Source: Alphaproteobacteria bacterium
Lineage (GTDB): Bacteria; Pseudomonadota; Alphaproteobacteria; TMED109
Assembly (NCBI GenBank): GCA_022819905.1
Contig: JAJEGJ010000011.1
Location: 1 to 48,002, forward strand
Direction: 5' to 3'
DNA length: 48,002 nucleotides
In this document: piece by piece, positions 7,965-16,009 of the stretch
How positions within the stretch are numbered: position 1 is the first letter of the stretch
How the letters are laid out: each line of letters opens with the position of its first letter
Notes under the pieces: generated by a model
Seen by the model: the letters and a program-made list of their open reading frames with translations, nothing else
What the model was told of the DNA's origin: nothing
Databases searched by the model: none
Made by a program: the position numbers and the translations under genes

Positions 7965-8212
7965 GCTTCCAGTAGCCGCTGCTGCCCGTCCATCATCGCA
8001 TGGATCTTGCAGGACTCGTTCGGGACGTCCGCGCCTTCACAAGATGCATCCTCATTTCCGGCAAGTGCCAGAAGCTCGGCGTCCCACCGGATGGTTCCGG
8101 AATCCCGGAGCTCCGCCTCAAGACGGTTCCGGCGCGCGGTCAGTTCCGCCAGCTCGGCCTCGAGAATCGCCTCTTCGGACCGGATCTGCTTGTCGTCGAG
8201 CCGGATCAGGTA
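7965..8212 (-). pseudogene. HlyD-type secretion adaptor fragment (N-terminal coiled-coil part)
   Basis: Within one minus-strand frame, about 83 codons match the part of type I secretion membrane-fusion proteins that runs from the end of the first lipoyl half into the coiled coil. LIRLDDKQIRSEEAILEAEL is followed by ARRNRLEAELRDSGTI, then WDAELLAL and GQQRLLEARQTSRAGLIAQ. HlyD/PrtE proteins have the same order (LDD.Q..A.., ARLEAE, ..ELL, Q..LF.AR....). The N-terminal cytoplasmic and membrane parts are missing, and after LIAQ the match ends in unrelated sequence. It is therefore a relic. The matching C-terminal 40 residues occur on the same strand at 4093-4218, in the order expected if one gene was broken apart. 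Confidence 0.55.
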
Positions 8213-8960
8213 ACGGCAGCGCCCGCGTGTAGCCACCGGCATTGATGAAGACATCGTCAGCCATGGTCGTTGTCTCCTTCGTGTGCCGCTCTGACACAAA
8301 CCGAGTGCAGCATGTGATGATACTATGGCCTGTAGTCCGATATATCAGATTTCCTAATCTATTTCAACGAGGCTTCAAGCTGAGATTCAACCCCGGTATC
8401 TCGTATTGAGTCCTTTAACTATTTGTGTCTGCTCTAAGTATGCACAGCCAATCCGGCCCTGTTCGATCCTCGTCGCTCGTTCCAGGCAGGCAGCGGTTCC
8501 AGCCGCAGCGGCGGAGTCGCGATGGGGTGCGGCATCCAGGGTGGCCATGTCCGTGCCGCATGACGGGCCGGCGTTGCCGAGCTGTTAGGGTGGGGCCGGG
8601 CGTCGATGCTGTGGAAGCCCGCTACCTCTGCGGCGGCATTGGCGACCACGAGTCGCCGGCGGAAAATGTCTCGATGCCGGTATTCGTGAGCAACGCGATC
8701 TTCTCGACCGCGGTCGTGGCCCGGCTCGTGCTTTGCGGGCTCTTCAACTGGGCAAGGATCCCGACGCCATCCTGATCACATGCCGCGCCGTGAGCCCATT
8801 GGCAGATTTCGAGTGGACCGTGTCCTGAGTATCATTTGTCCGATCAGGAGCGGGGCTGTGGGCGGCTGGGCTCGCCTTCATCCATTGCGCCACCCGTAGG
8901 CGGAAACATGTGAGCGCCGCTTCGGTCGCCCCGCGAGCGGCGTCACCACCCAGGCCGATC
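8213..8960. other. Intergenic region, AT-rich centre
   Basis: About 750 bp. The segment 8310-8440 is clearly richer in A and T than the surroundings and could hold promoters; none of the short frames on either strand carries a recognisable domain. The rest is GC-rich noncoding or decayed sequence. Confidence 0.4.
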
Positions 8961-10634
8961 CTACCGTCCTTCGTTCCCGAACCCGTCGTCGACCATGACG
9001 TCTAGCAGCGTCGGCCCGTTGCGTCGGGTGGACTCGCCGATAGCCGGGGCAAGGTCGTCCGGGTCGGTGATCTGCCTGGCGAACACGCCCATGGAGCGGG
9101 CAAGTCCGGTGAAGTCGATCTGCGGGTCCTTGAACTCCATGCCGGTGTATTGCTCGACGCCGTGGAACGACTTCAGTCGCTCCTTGATGATCCGGTACCC
9201 GCCGTTGTTGGCGATGACGTAGGTGATGGGGAGCTTGGCGTTGGCGGCGGTCCATAGGGCCTGAATGCTGTACATGGCGCTGCCGTCGCCGACGATGGCG
9301 ACGACGGGTCGATCCGGAAGGGCCAGCTGCACGCCGACTGCCCCTGCCATCGCAAACCCGATGCCGCCGCTGCCGAGCCCAAAGAACGACTTGGCGTCAC
9401 GGAACGGATAGAGCGCCGGCAACGTGCGCGTGCTGAGGATGCCTTCGTCGACGACAACCGCATCCTTCGGCAGCGCGTCAACGATCCGAAGCATGGCCAG
9501 GTTGGGTGCCATCGGCGTTGCGGCGGTCTGCGCCAGCGAATCGGTGCGCTGCGCGTCACGTCTGGCAGTCCAGTTGGACGGGCCGAGCGCCGCCATGGCC
9601 GCCGCTGCCTTCCGGGCTCCTGCAGGGCCTCGCTTGTTCTCGATCAAGGTAGCCAGGGCTGACAGGGTTTCCTTCACGTCGGCGCGCAACGCAATTTCCG
9701 ACGGGTAGTTCTTTCCCATCTCCCAGTCTCGCAGACCGACCTGGACCACGGCCAGGCCATCCGGCATCGGATCGGTGTCGCTGTACACGGACATGCGCAG
9801 CACGTCGGAGCCGATACAGAACATCAGGTCGTAGGGCGAGAGCGTTTCGCGGACCTCGCGCTGATCACGGGTGAGGGCGCCCATGAAGGCCGGATGCTCC
9901 GAGAGGAAGTGGGCCCCGTCGCACACCGTTTGCTGATACACCGGTGCGCCCAGCAGTTCGGCGAACGTCGCTGCTTCCCGCAGGGCGTCCGCAGTTGCGA
10001 TCTCATGCCCGGCCACGATGACCGGTCGCTGTGCCGCCAGCAGCCGGTCCGCCAGGCGGTTGAGTGCCTCGTCGCTCGGGCGGCCGGCGGCGTCGACCCG
10101 CGTAGCTTGCCCGAGATCCAGCGCATCCCGTTCATTGAGAATGTCGCCCGGCAGCGAGATGAACACGGGTCCGGTCGGCGGGGTCATCGCGACCTTGGCC
10201 GCACGGTGCACGATGCGCGGCAAGTCCTGGAGCCGATTGACCTCTACGGCCCATTTCACCAGTGGCTGCGCAATTGGTACCAGCGGGTCATACAGCAACG
10301 GCTCGGTAAGCCCGTGCCCCTGCTCCTGCTGGCCGGCGGTGATGATGATCGGCGAGCCCATCCACTTCGCGTTGTAGAGCGACCCCATGGCGTTGCCCAA
10401 GCCGGGCGCGACATGAACGTTGCAGGCGCTGAGGTCGCCGGATGCGCGCGAGTAGCCGTCCGCCATGGCCACCACGAGCGCCTCCTGCAGCGCCATGACG
10501 TAGTTGATCGCCGGCCGGTCAGGCAGCGCGGCCATGATCGGGAGTTCGGTGGTGCCGGGGTTTCCGAACAGGTGCGACACGCCTTCGCTCTCGAGCAGCG
10601 CGAGAAAGGCTTCGCGACCGAAGATGCTGTTCAT
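8961..10634 (-). CDS. Thiamine diphosphate enzyme, benzoylformate decarboxylase-like
   Basis: 557 residues with the three-domain ThDP fold. GNPGTTELP (near residue 25) and LQEALVVAMADGYSRASG with the cofactor-activating Glu lie in the PYR domain. NVHVAPGLGNAMG keeps the active-site His of benzoylformate decarboxylase (His70 equivalent). GDGSAMYSIQALW ending in VIANN (449-477) is the GDG...NN metal/diphosphate motif. Closest in style to MdlC, which decarboxylates 2-oxo acids with aromatic side chains. The Ser26 equivalent is Thr, and the region of His281 (RYHQYD in MdlC) reads RMSVYSD, so the substrate may differ. The ATG at 10632-10634 is chosen over an upstream one because homology begins there and AAGAGAGG precedes it. 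Confidence 0.85.
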   Translation of the reverse strand: MNSIFGREAFLALLESEGVSHLFGNPGTTELPIMAALPDRPAINYVMALQEALVVAMADGYSRASGDLSACNVHVAPGLGNAMGSLYNAKWMGSPIIITAGQQEQGHGLTEPLLYDPLVPIAQPLVKWAVEVNRLQDLPRIVHRAAKVAMTPPTGPVFISLPGDILNERDALDLGQATRVDAAGRPSDEALNRLADRLLAAQRPVIVAGHEIATADALREAATFAELLGAPVYQQTVCDGAHFLSEHPAFMGALTRDQREVRETLSPYDLMFCIGSDVLRMSVYSDTDPMPDGLAVVQVGLRDWEMGKNYPSEIALRADVKETLSALATLIENKRGPAGARKAAAAMAALGPSNWTARRDAQRTDSLAQTAATPMAPNLAMLRIVDALPKDAVVVDEGILSTRTLPALYPFRDAKSFFGLGSGGIGFAMAGAVGVQLALPDRPVVAIVGDGSAMYSIQALWTAANAKLPITYVIANNGGYRIIKERLKSFHGVEQYTGMEFKDPQIDFTGLARSMGVFARQITDPDDLAPAIGESTRRNGPTLLDVMVDDGFGNEGR

Positions 10635-11044
10635 GTTGGGCGTGGTGCCTCTCTTGGGACGTAGCGGAGCCAGGGGGGACGATACCGATTTCTCGATCGC
10701 TTGGTCGTGGGCGACGGACGGTCGACCTGGGCGCGGCCGCACCTATGCGGCTTCGCAGAAACTCCGCATCCTCGCGAGGCCAGTCCAGCCGAAAGTTGGC
10801 GAGAAGTCAGGCGGCGCGCCAGGGTCGGGGTGCCTGCCGTTCCATCGGACGGAACGAACGGGACTGCTCATCCGCACGAAGCGATTTAGGCCGACGAGGC
10901 CGAAGACCGGTTTCCGGAACCGGTTGCAGGACATTCTGTGGCCGGAAACCGCAGGGCACTCCTGACTTCGGGCACGACATCAGCTTTGCCGTGGCCGGCC
11001 CGAACAACTACCTGGAACGTGGCGACGACCGGTTCGGCGTCCGG
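10635..11044. other. Intergenic region
   Basis: About 410 bp between the ThDP enzyme start and the DCC-like gene stop. It should hold the promoter of the ThDP enzyme; no gene or clear box is seen. Confidence 0.4.
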
Positions 11045-11359
11045 TCAGACTTCACACGCATCACCGTTGCATCCGACTTTGTTCCGCCCCGCCATCCTCA
11101 AAAGGGGAGGCAGGAACAGAACCAGGCCCAACGGCAGCAGCAAGGGAATTTGCAGGCACACTTTGCGGGTGGCAAAAGCCCCGGTGAAGACCCGCCTGCT
11201 GTTCTTGTCGACCACGACGATTTCGCCGACCGGTACTTCCCCCAAGGGCGACTCGTCGGTCCGCGCTTCGACGCGTTTCAGCCAGTCCATGCGGCATGTG
11301 CGGGCCGCCTGCCGGGCGCAACGGGGACAATCCGCATTGTAAAACAGCAGGATCCCCAT
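11045..11359 (-). CDS. DCC/DUF393-like small thiol protein
   Basis: 104 residues. The N-terminus MGILLFYNADCPRCARQAA has the beta strand followed by a D-C-x2-C motif typical of DCC (DUF393) thiol-disulfide oxidoreductase-like proteins, which have a thioredoxin-type fold. GEIVVVDKNSRRVFTGAFA looks like the following beta-hairpin, and the C-terminus holds a hydrophobic helix (IPLLLPLGLVLFLPPLL) that could anchor it in the membrane. Two extra cysteines sit near the end (GCNGDAC). An AAGG box precedes the ATG. It has no close partner gene on the minus strand. The family assignment rests on the short motif and overall order, so it is moderate. Confidence 0.55.
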   Translation of the reverse strand: MGILLFYNADCPRCARQAARTCRMDWLKRVEARTDESPLGEVPVGEIVVVDKNSRRVFTGAFATRKVCLQIPLLLPLGLVLFLPPLLRMAGRNKVGCNGDACEV

Positions 11360-11791
11360 CTCGCCTTCTCGTTCTCCCCCGGGGCCTCCGGTGTTGTCCG
11401 GATTACCTGCATTTCACCATCTTGCGGGTACTGCCACGCATGGGGGCAGCACGATGATACGCGAGCGGAACTATGGGGCTTCCCGGATCGCGGTTCGGTC
11501 TGGTCGTGCAGGCCTGGAGCGAAAGATCTTCGAGGGTCGGGTCGGGATGCCCCGCCGTGGTGGCCCGGTGGTCGACGGCTGCTGCAAGCTTCCGTGCAAC
11601 ATCCATGTCCCGGACCCGGCACGCTCCGAATTGCGTTTGTGCTGCGTCCCGCTAGCCGCGACGACCGGATCCACGACTGATGCGGTGCTGTCCCCAGTCA
11701 TCCGGAGTGACGACGATGTTGCTTCGAGCCGGGCGGCGGATCTGCGGTGCCGACTAGTCGGCTCGGAACATTCGGGTTGGTTGGCCGTGGC
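11360..11791. other. Intergenic region
   Basis: About 430 bp between two minus-strand genes. Open frames on the plus strand are shadows without ribosome-binding sites or domains. Confidence 0.4.
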
Positions 11792-12490
11792 TCAATCGTC
11801 GTCGGTCACATGCTCCTGCGAACGTTCGAGCATCTGCCGGTCGGCCTCAATGCGGTTAATTCGATCCCGGCCTGCGGGGCCGGCCGCGAGAGCAACAAAC
11901 CCAATGAGCGTTTCGACGACGGCGAGCACCGCGACGTGGGAATCGAAGAAGGAAGGGCCTTGGCGGGGCACGGTGAGCAGGCGGTCGGAAATCCCGGCGA
12001 GCTTCGATGCGGAGCCATCGGCAATGGCGATCACCAGCGCATCGCGCTCCCGGGCGAGCTCCGCGACGCGAACCAGCGCACCTGGCGACGACGTGGCCGA
12101 CAGGCAAACGAGCGCGTCACGGTCCGTCATGTCGACGACATCTTCAACGAAGGTGTCGCCGTCCAGGTGGACAATACGGAAGGCTGGCGAGACCGTGTTC
12201 GCGACGAATTGAACGTACTGCGCCAGATGATGGGCCGCCCGTTCGCCGGCGAGGTAGACGTGATCCCGCGTGCGGAGGTCGTGCGCAACCGCAGCAACGA
12301 CATCCGGATCCAGGGTCCGGAAGACGACCGAGAGGTTGCTGAGCGCAGATCGTCTGAAGCCAACCCACATCGCCGCCTGCTCGCGGTCCACGGCAGTCAC
12401 GTCGGCAGGTCCCGCCGCGCAGGTCCGGGGCCGATGATCGGATGGCCGATGCTTGGGCGAAGAGGTCTGGCGGCCCACTTGGCCCAGCAT
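11792..12490 (-). pseudogene. RpiR-family regulator lacking its HTH domain (SIS domain only)
   Basis: The frame is open for 232 codons. From about residue 41 (MWVGFRRSALSNLSVVF) it aligns along its whole length with the complete RpiR protein encoded just upstream at 12956-13870, for example DALVCLSATSSPGALVRVAEL versus DAVICLAAAMPSGGTIRVAEL, and both end in RIxRIEADR. This is the sugar-phosphate-binding SIS domain. The first 40 residues are unlike any RpiR N-terminus and the HTH_6 DNA-binding domain is absent. The ATG at 12370 could still give a 192-residue SIS-only protein. It may be a tandem duplicate that lost its 5' end, or a small effector-binding partner of the neighbour. Confidence 0.7.
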
Positions 12491-12955
12491 TCGGCAGTGA
12501 TCATGGTTCCGGTTCCGAGCGGCTAAATCGCGAATGTTTCCTGAGACTTGTGTGGTTCATCGTCCATAATTCTGTCATCTGACGGCATGTTAAACGTACG
12601 GATGACGGCGTGTACGCAGTCGGCCGTTGATGCCGGCGGACGCCACCCGGCGCGGCACAAGGCGGGAGGGGAAGGGACAGAAGGCCGGAGGCAGTCTCGG
12701 CCCACCAGCGATCGACGTTCGCGAAGTTCGACGGATCCCGCGAAGGTTCGGGTGTGCAGGGTGCTGAAGCCTGGAGCAAAGGCAACGATGGTCGGCATCG
12801 CCAGGCGCCGCAACGGCAGGTTGAAGGCGCCGGCAAGGTGTCGGTTCGACGGACAAGTCCTCGCTGCGTCGCGTCAGGCACCGAGGTGCCGGGAAGCATC
12901 TGGGATCTGGCGGCGCGGTCCTGTGGGGAACACGGGGAGTTCGCGCGGTCGAAGG
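12491..12955. other. Intergenic region between the RpiR paralogues
   Basis: About 465 bp. If the downstream copy was once complete, its HTH-coding part should lie here, but none of the three minus-strand frames shows an RpiR HTH motif. A less GC-rich patch sits at 12535-12610. Confidence 0.45.
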
Positions 12956-13870
12956 CTACTCGTCGGCGAACCTGCGGCGGTCCGCCTCAATTCGTTCGAT
13001 GCGGTCGGTTGCTGTCTCTTCCGCGCCGAGCACGATGAAGCCGACCAGCATTTCCACAATTGCGAGTGCGCTGACATGGGAGCGGAAGAAGGACGGACTC
13101 CGGACAGGTACGATCAACAGGCGGTCAGACACGGCAGCCAACGGGGTCGTTCGGCTTTCCGTGATCCCCACGATGAGCGCCCCGCGTTCCTGCGCGAGTT
13201 CTGCCACGCGGATGGTGCCCCCGGATGGCATTGCTGCGGCCAGGCAGATCACTGCATCCCGGTTCGTGATGTCGACGAGACCGTCGCTGATGCTGCCGGA
13301 CTCGCGTCCGATCAGGCGGAATGACGGCGCCACCATGTTGCCCAGAGACTGGAGGTATCTCGCCACATGCTGTGATGCGTGGGCCGCGGCGAGGTAGATC
13401 CTGTCACGGGAGCGCAGTTCGTCGGCAAGTTCGGCGATAAGTCCGGAATCGACGTTCTCGAAGGTGGCGGCCAGATTGCCGAGAGCCGTCTGGCGGAACT
13501 GGTGCCAAAGTTCTTCCGGCCGGCGGTCGGTACCCTCGAGGGCGGCGACGTGATCCGGAACGGAGTCCCCTACCGGTTTGCCGGTGTGGATTCGATGGCG
13601 ATAGACGGCCCGCAGCCCGCTATATCCGGCAAAGCCCACCCGTTGCGCGAGCCGAGAGAAGTTGGGTGCCGCAACATTTGCCGCGCGGGCGATTTCGCGC
13701 ATTGACATCGTGACGACGTCAGCCGGATGGTCCAGCATGTACGCTGCCGCCCGACCGAGTGTCGGCGACAAGGTCGGCCGGACCCTCGTCAAGCGCTCCC
13801 GGACACGCTCGTACTCGTCCTTTGCATCGCCTGCGGCTGCGCGCAGTCCTGCGCTCACGTTGGCCGGCAT
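12956..13870 (-). CDS. MurR/RpiR family transcriptional regulator
   Basis: About 304 residues, normal for the family. The N-terminal HTH_6 domain includes LGRAAAYMLDHPADVVTMSM and REIARAANVAAPNFSRLAQR, followed by GFAGYSGLRAVYRHRI, the conserved phenylalanine-glycine-tyrosine block. The C-terminal half (about residues 130-280) is a SIS phosphosugar-binding domain with DRIYLAAAHASQHVARYL and DAVICLAAAMPSGGTIRVAE. Such proteins repress or activate sugar and amino-sugar catabolic genes in response to a phosphosugar. The ATG at 13868-13870 is used; a TTG at 13882 is possible. Its target is not obvious: no sugar operon adjoins it, only the truncated copy and UDP-glucose dehydrogenase. Confidence 0.88.
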   Translation of the reverse strand: MPANVSAGLRAAAGDAKDEYERVRERLTRVRPTLSPTLGRAAAYMLDHPADVVTMSMREIARAANVAAPNFSRLAQRVGFAGYSGLRAVYRHRIHTGKPVGDSVPDHVAALEGTDRRPEELWHQFRQTALGNLAATFENVDSGLIAELADELRSRDRIYLAAAHASQHVARYLQSLGNMVAPSFRLIGRESGSISDGLVDITNRDAVICLAAAMPSGGTIRVAELAQERGALIVGITESRTTPLAAVSDRLLIVPVRSPSFFRSHVSALAIVEMLVGFIVLGAEETATDRIERIEADRRRFADE

Positions 13871-14245
13871 CTCATCTATCAAGCTGGCGCCAGGTGAAGG
13901 GTGCCATCCAGTTTACTATCAAGGATTGCGCAAGTATTGAACCATTTTGCCCATGCGTTGACGGAATATCGGGGCACCGACCGCGACTCCAGGTCAACCA
14001 GGGAGTGCAGGCGCCTCGAGAAGTCGATAGTTAACCCGGTGAAATCGCTGGAATTAGGGCCGTATGTTGCCGTGCATTGGGGCGGTTCCTCTCGAAGCCA
14101 GGGTCCGGTTGCGGTCGGCCGACTGGGACCCGGCTAGTCCGGCAGCTTCGCAACCTCGGCGGATTCCGTAGCCCACGTCTCGGTGCGGAACGGAGCCTCA
14201 GCAGGGCTGTCCCTTCCGTTCACGCGTACAGGAAGCGGAGCGTGT
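13871..14245. other. Intergenic region
   Basis: About 375 bp upstream of the RpiR gene and downstream of the UDP-glucose dehydrogenase stop. The part at 13900-13965 is AT-richer and probably carries the RpiR promoter. No gene is seen. Confidence 0.4.
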
Positions 14246-15628
14246 TCAGTCAGGCTTTCTGCCACGGCCAGTACGGAGTGCGGGGGTCGGCCGAACCCGC
14301 CCGCGTCCGACCCCGTAGTAGTGCAGGCCGGCACTCTGCACGTCCTGCGGGTCCAGTGCATTCCGAAGGTCGACGACGATGGGTTCACGCAGGAGTGCTG
14401 CCATCCGTTGTGCCGACAGGCTGCGGAACTCGTCCCATTCCGTGAGCACCACCACCGCGTCAGCTTCCCTCATGGCTTCCTCGGCGGTCTCGGCCCAGAG
14501 CACACCTCGAAACGCCGGCACGGAGCGAGCGTTGGCAGAGGCCGCAGGATCGTACGCGACGACCGATGCTCCCATCGCTGTCAGCTCAGGAATGATGACG
14601 AGGCTCGGAGCTTCGCGGAGGTCATCGGTGTTCGGTTTGAAGGTCACCCCTAGGACCGCAATCCGTTTGCCCGCAGCGCCGCCCCCCATGACCGCACGAA
14701 TGCGCTCCGCCATGGCGTGTTTTCGTGCGTCATTCACGCGAATGGTTGCCTCGACCAGTTGGGCATCGACGCCGTGTTCCCGGGCGATTGCGACGAGTGC
14801 GTCCGCGTCCTTCGGGAAACAGCTGCCTCCGAACCCGGGGCCGGCACGCAAGAACCTCGGCCCGATGCGTTGGTCGAGCCCCAATCCGCGGGCCAAGTCC
14901 TGCACGTCCGCGTTGCACTGTTCGCACAGGTCCGCCATCTCGTTGATGAACGAGACTTTCATGGCGAGAAACGAATTGGACGTCAGCTTGATGAGTTCGG
15001 CGGTCGCGCGGTCGGTAAACATCATCGACGTGCCGCGAGCAATGAACGGGGCATAGAGTTCCCGAAGTACACGCTCCGCGTGCGCGTCGTCGGTTCCGCA
15101 AATGACACGGTCGGGATGCATGAAGTCCTCGATCGCCGACCCTTCCCGCAGGAACTCAGGGTTCGAGGCGACGTCGAAGTCGCGTCCGGGCCTCAATTCC
15201 GGCCTGGCTGCGACGACGAGTTGCTCAATGGAGCTTGCCGTGCCGACCGGTACCGTTGATTTGGTCACGATGACGGTTCGGCCCTGCTTCGGGTTGAGGC
15301 GTTCCGCGATGCCTCGGGCAGCCTGGTTCACGAAGCTGAGATCGGCTGCTTGACTGTCGCGTTGCGTCGGCGTGCCCACCGTAATGAAGACCGCATCGGC
15401 CCGCGCGATCTCGTCACCGAGGATGTCACGGAAGATCAGCCGTCCCGCTCCGGCGTTTCGCGCGACAAGGTCCTCGAGGCCGGGCTCAAAGATCGGGATG
15501 TGACCATCTTGCAGCTGGTGAATGCGCTCTGCGTTGGAATCGACGCAGGTCACATCGATACCAGCCTCCGCGAAACACGCGCTGGAAACAAGCCCGACAT
15601 AACCGGCGCCCACGATCACGATTTGCAT
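14246..15628 (-). CDS. ugd: UDP-glucose 6-dehydrogenase
   Basis: 460 residues; oxidises UDP-glucose to UDP-glucuronate with two NAD+, feeding capsule, exopolysaccharide or lipid modification. MQIVIVGAGYVGLVSSACFA is the N-terminal Rossmann dinucleotide motif (GxGYVGL). VTKSTVPVGT and NPEFLREGSAIEDF are the conserved substrate segments. GPGFGGSCFPKD holds the catalytic Cys270 with its Lys, and GVTFKPNTDDLREAPS opens the C-terminal domain. The ATG at 15626-15628 starts exactly at the Rossmann strand and has GGAG about 8 nt upstream; a longer upstream frame has no homology. Glycosyltransferase partners are not nearby, so its pathway is left open. Confidence 0.95.
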   Translation of the reverse strand: MQIVIVGAGYVGLVSSACFAEAGIDVTCVDSNAERIHQLQDGHIPIFEPGLEDLVARNAGAGRLIFRDILGDEIARADAVFITVGTPTQRDSQAADLSFVNQAARGIAERLNPKQGRTVIVTKSTVPVGTASSIEQLVVAARPELRPGRDFDVASNPEFLREGSAIEDFMHPDRVICGTDDAHAERVLRELYAPFIARGTSMMFTDRATAELIKLTSNSFLAMKVSFINEMADLCEQCNADVQDLARGLGLDQRIGPRFLRAGPGFGGSCFPKDADALVAIAREHGVDAQLVEATIRVNDARKHAMAERIRAVMGGGAAGKRIAVLGVTFKPNTDDLREAPSLVIIPELTAMGASVVAYDPAASANARSVPAFRGVLWAETAEEAMREADAVVVLTEWDEFRSLSAQRMAALLREPIVVDLRNALDPQDVQSAGLHYYGVGRGRVRPTPALRTGRGRKPD

Positions 15629-16009
15629 GGTTCGCTCCGACTGCATTTGCCTGGGGCCGCGCACCGGCGTCGCGGCGGCGGAAACGCGCCTGCTGCTCGA
15701 TCCACGACTCGTCGGGTGAGCCGTTGAAGCCACACTAACGCATATGGCTGTTGTGATTTCGTGGCAGTCTGACCCATTGTCGAAAGGCCGTGCGGCCGGG
15801 GGTCACGCGAACAACCGTTGGCTCCCGACTGGACCGGCAGGGACGGAGATTCGGCGCCACGGGACAGGGCCAATGGTGGACAACGCCGATACGGGCCCCC
15901 AATTCGCCGTTGGTCACGCGCGCTCGTGTGGCATCCCGGTGCCCCGAAGACACGGAACTTCGCTGATGGCTTCGAACGAACGCTTTCATCGAAACAGTCC
16001 CGCGATTGC
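15629..16009. other. Divergent intergenic region
   Basis: About 380 bp between ugd (minus) and the M48 protease (plus). It must hold both promoters. Open frames extend the protease upstream to 15818, but the extra residues carry no motif and are probably untranslated. Confidence 0.45.

Noticed and set aside
15818-16009. N-terminal extension of the M48 protease
   Set aside because: No homology or signal features; an internal start is needed for the lipobox.
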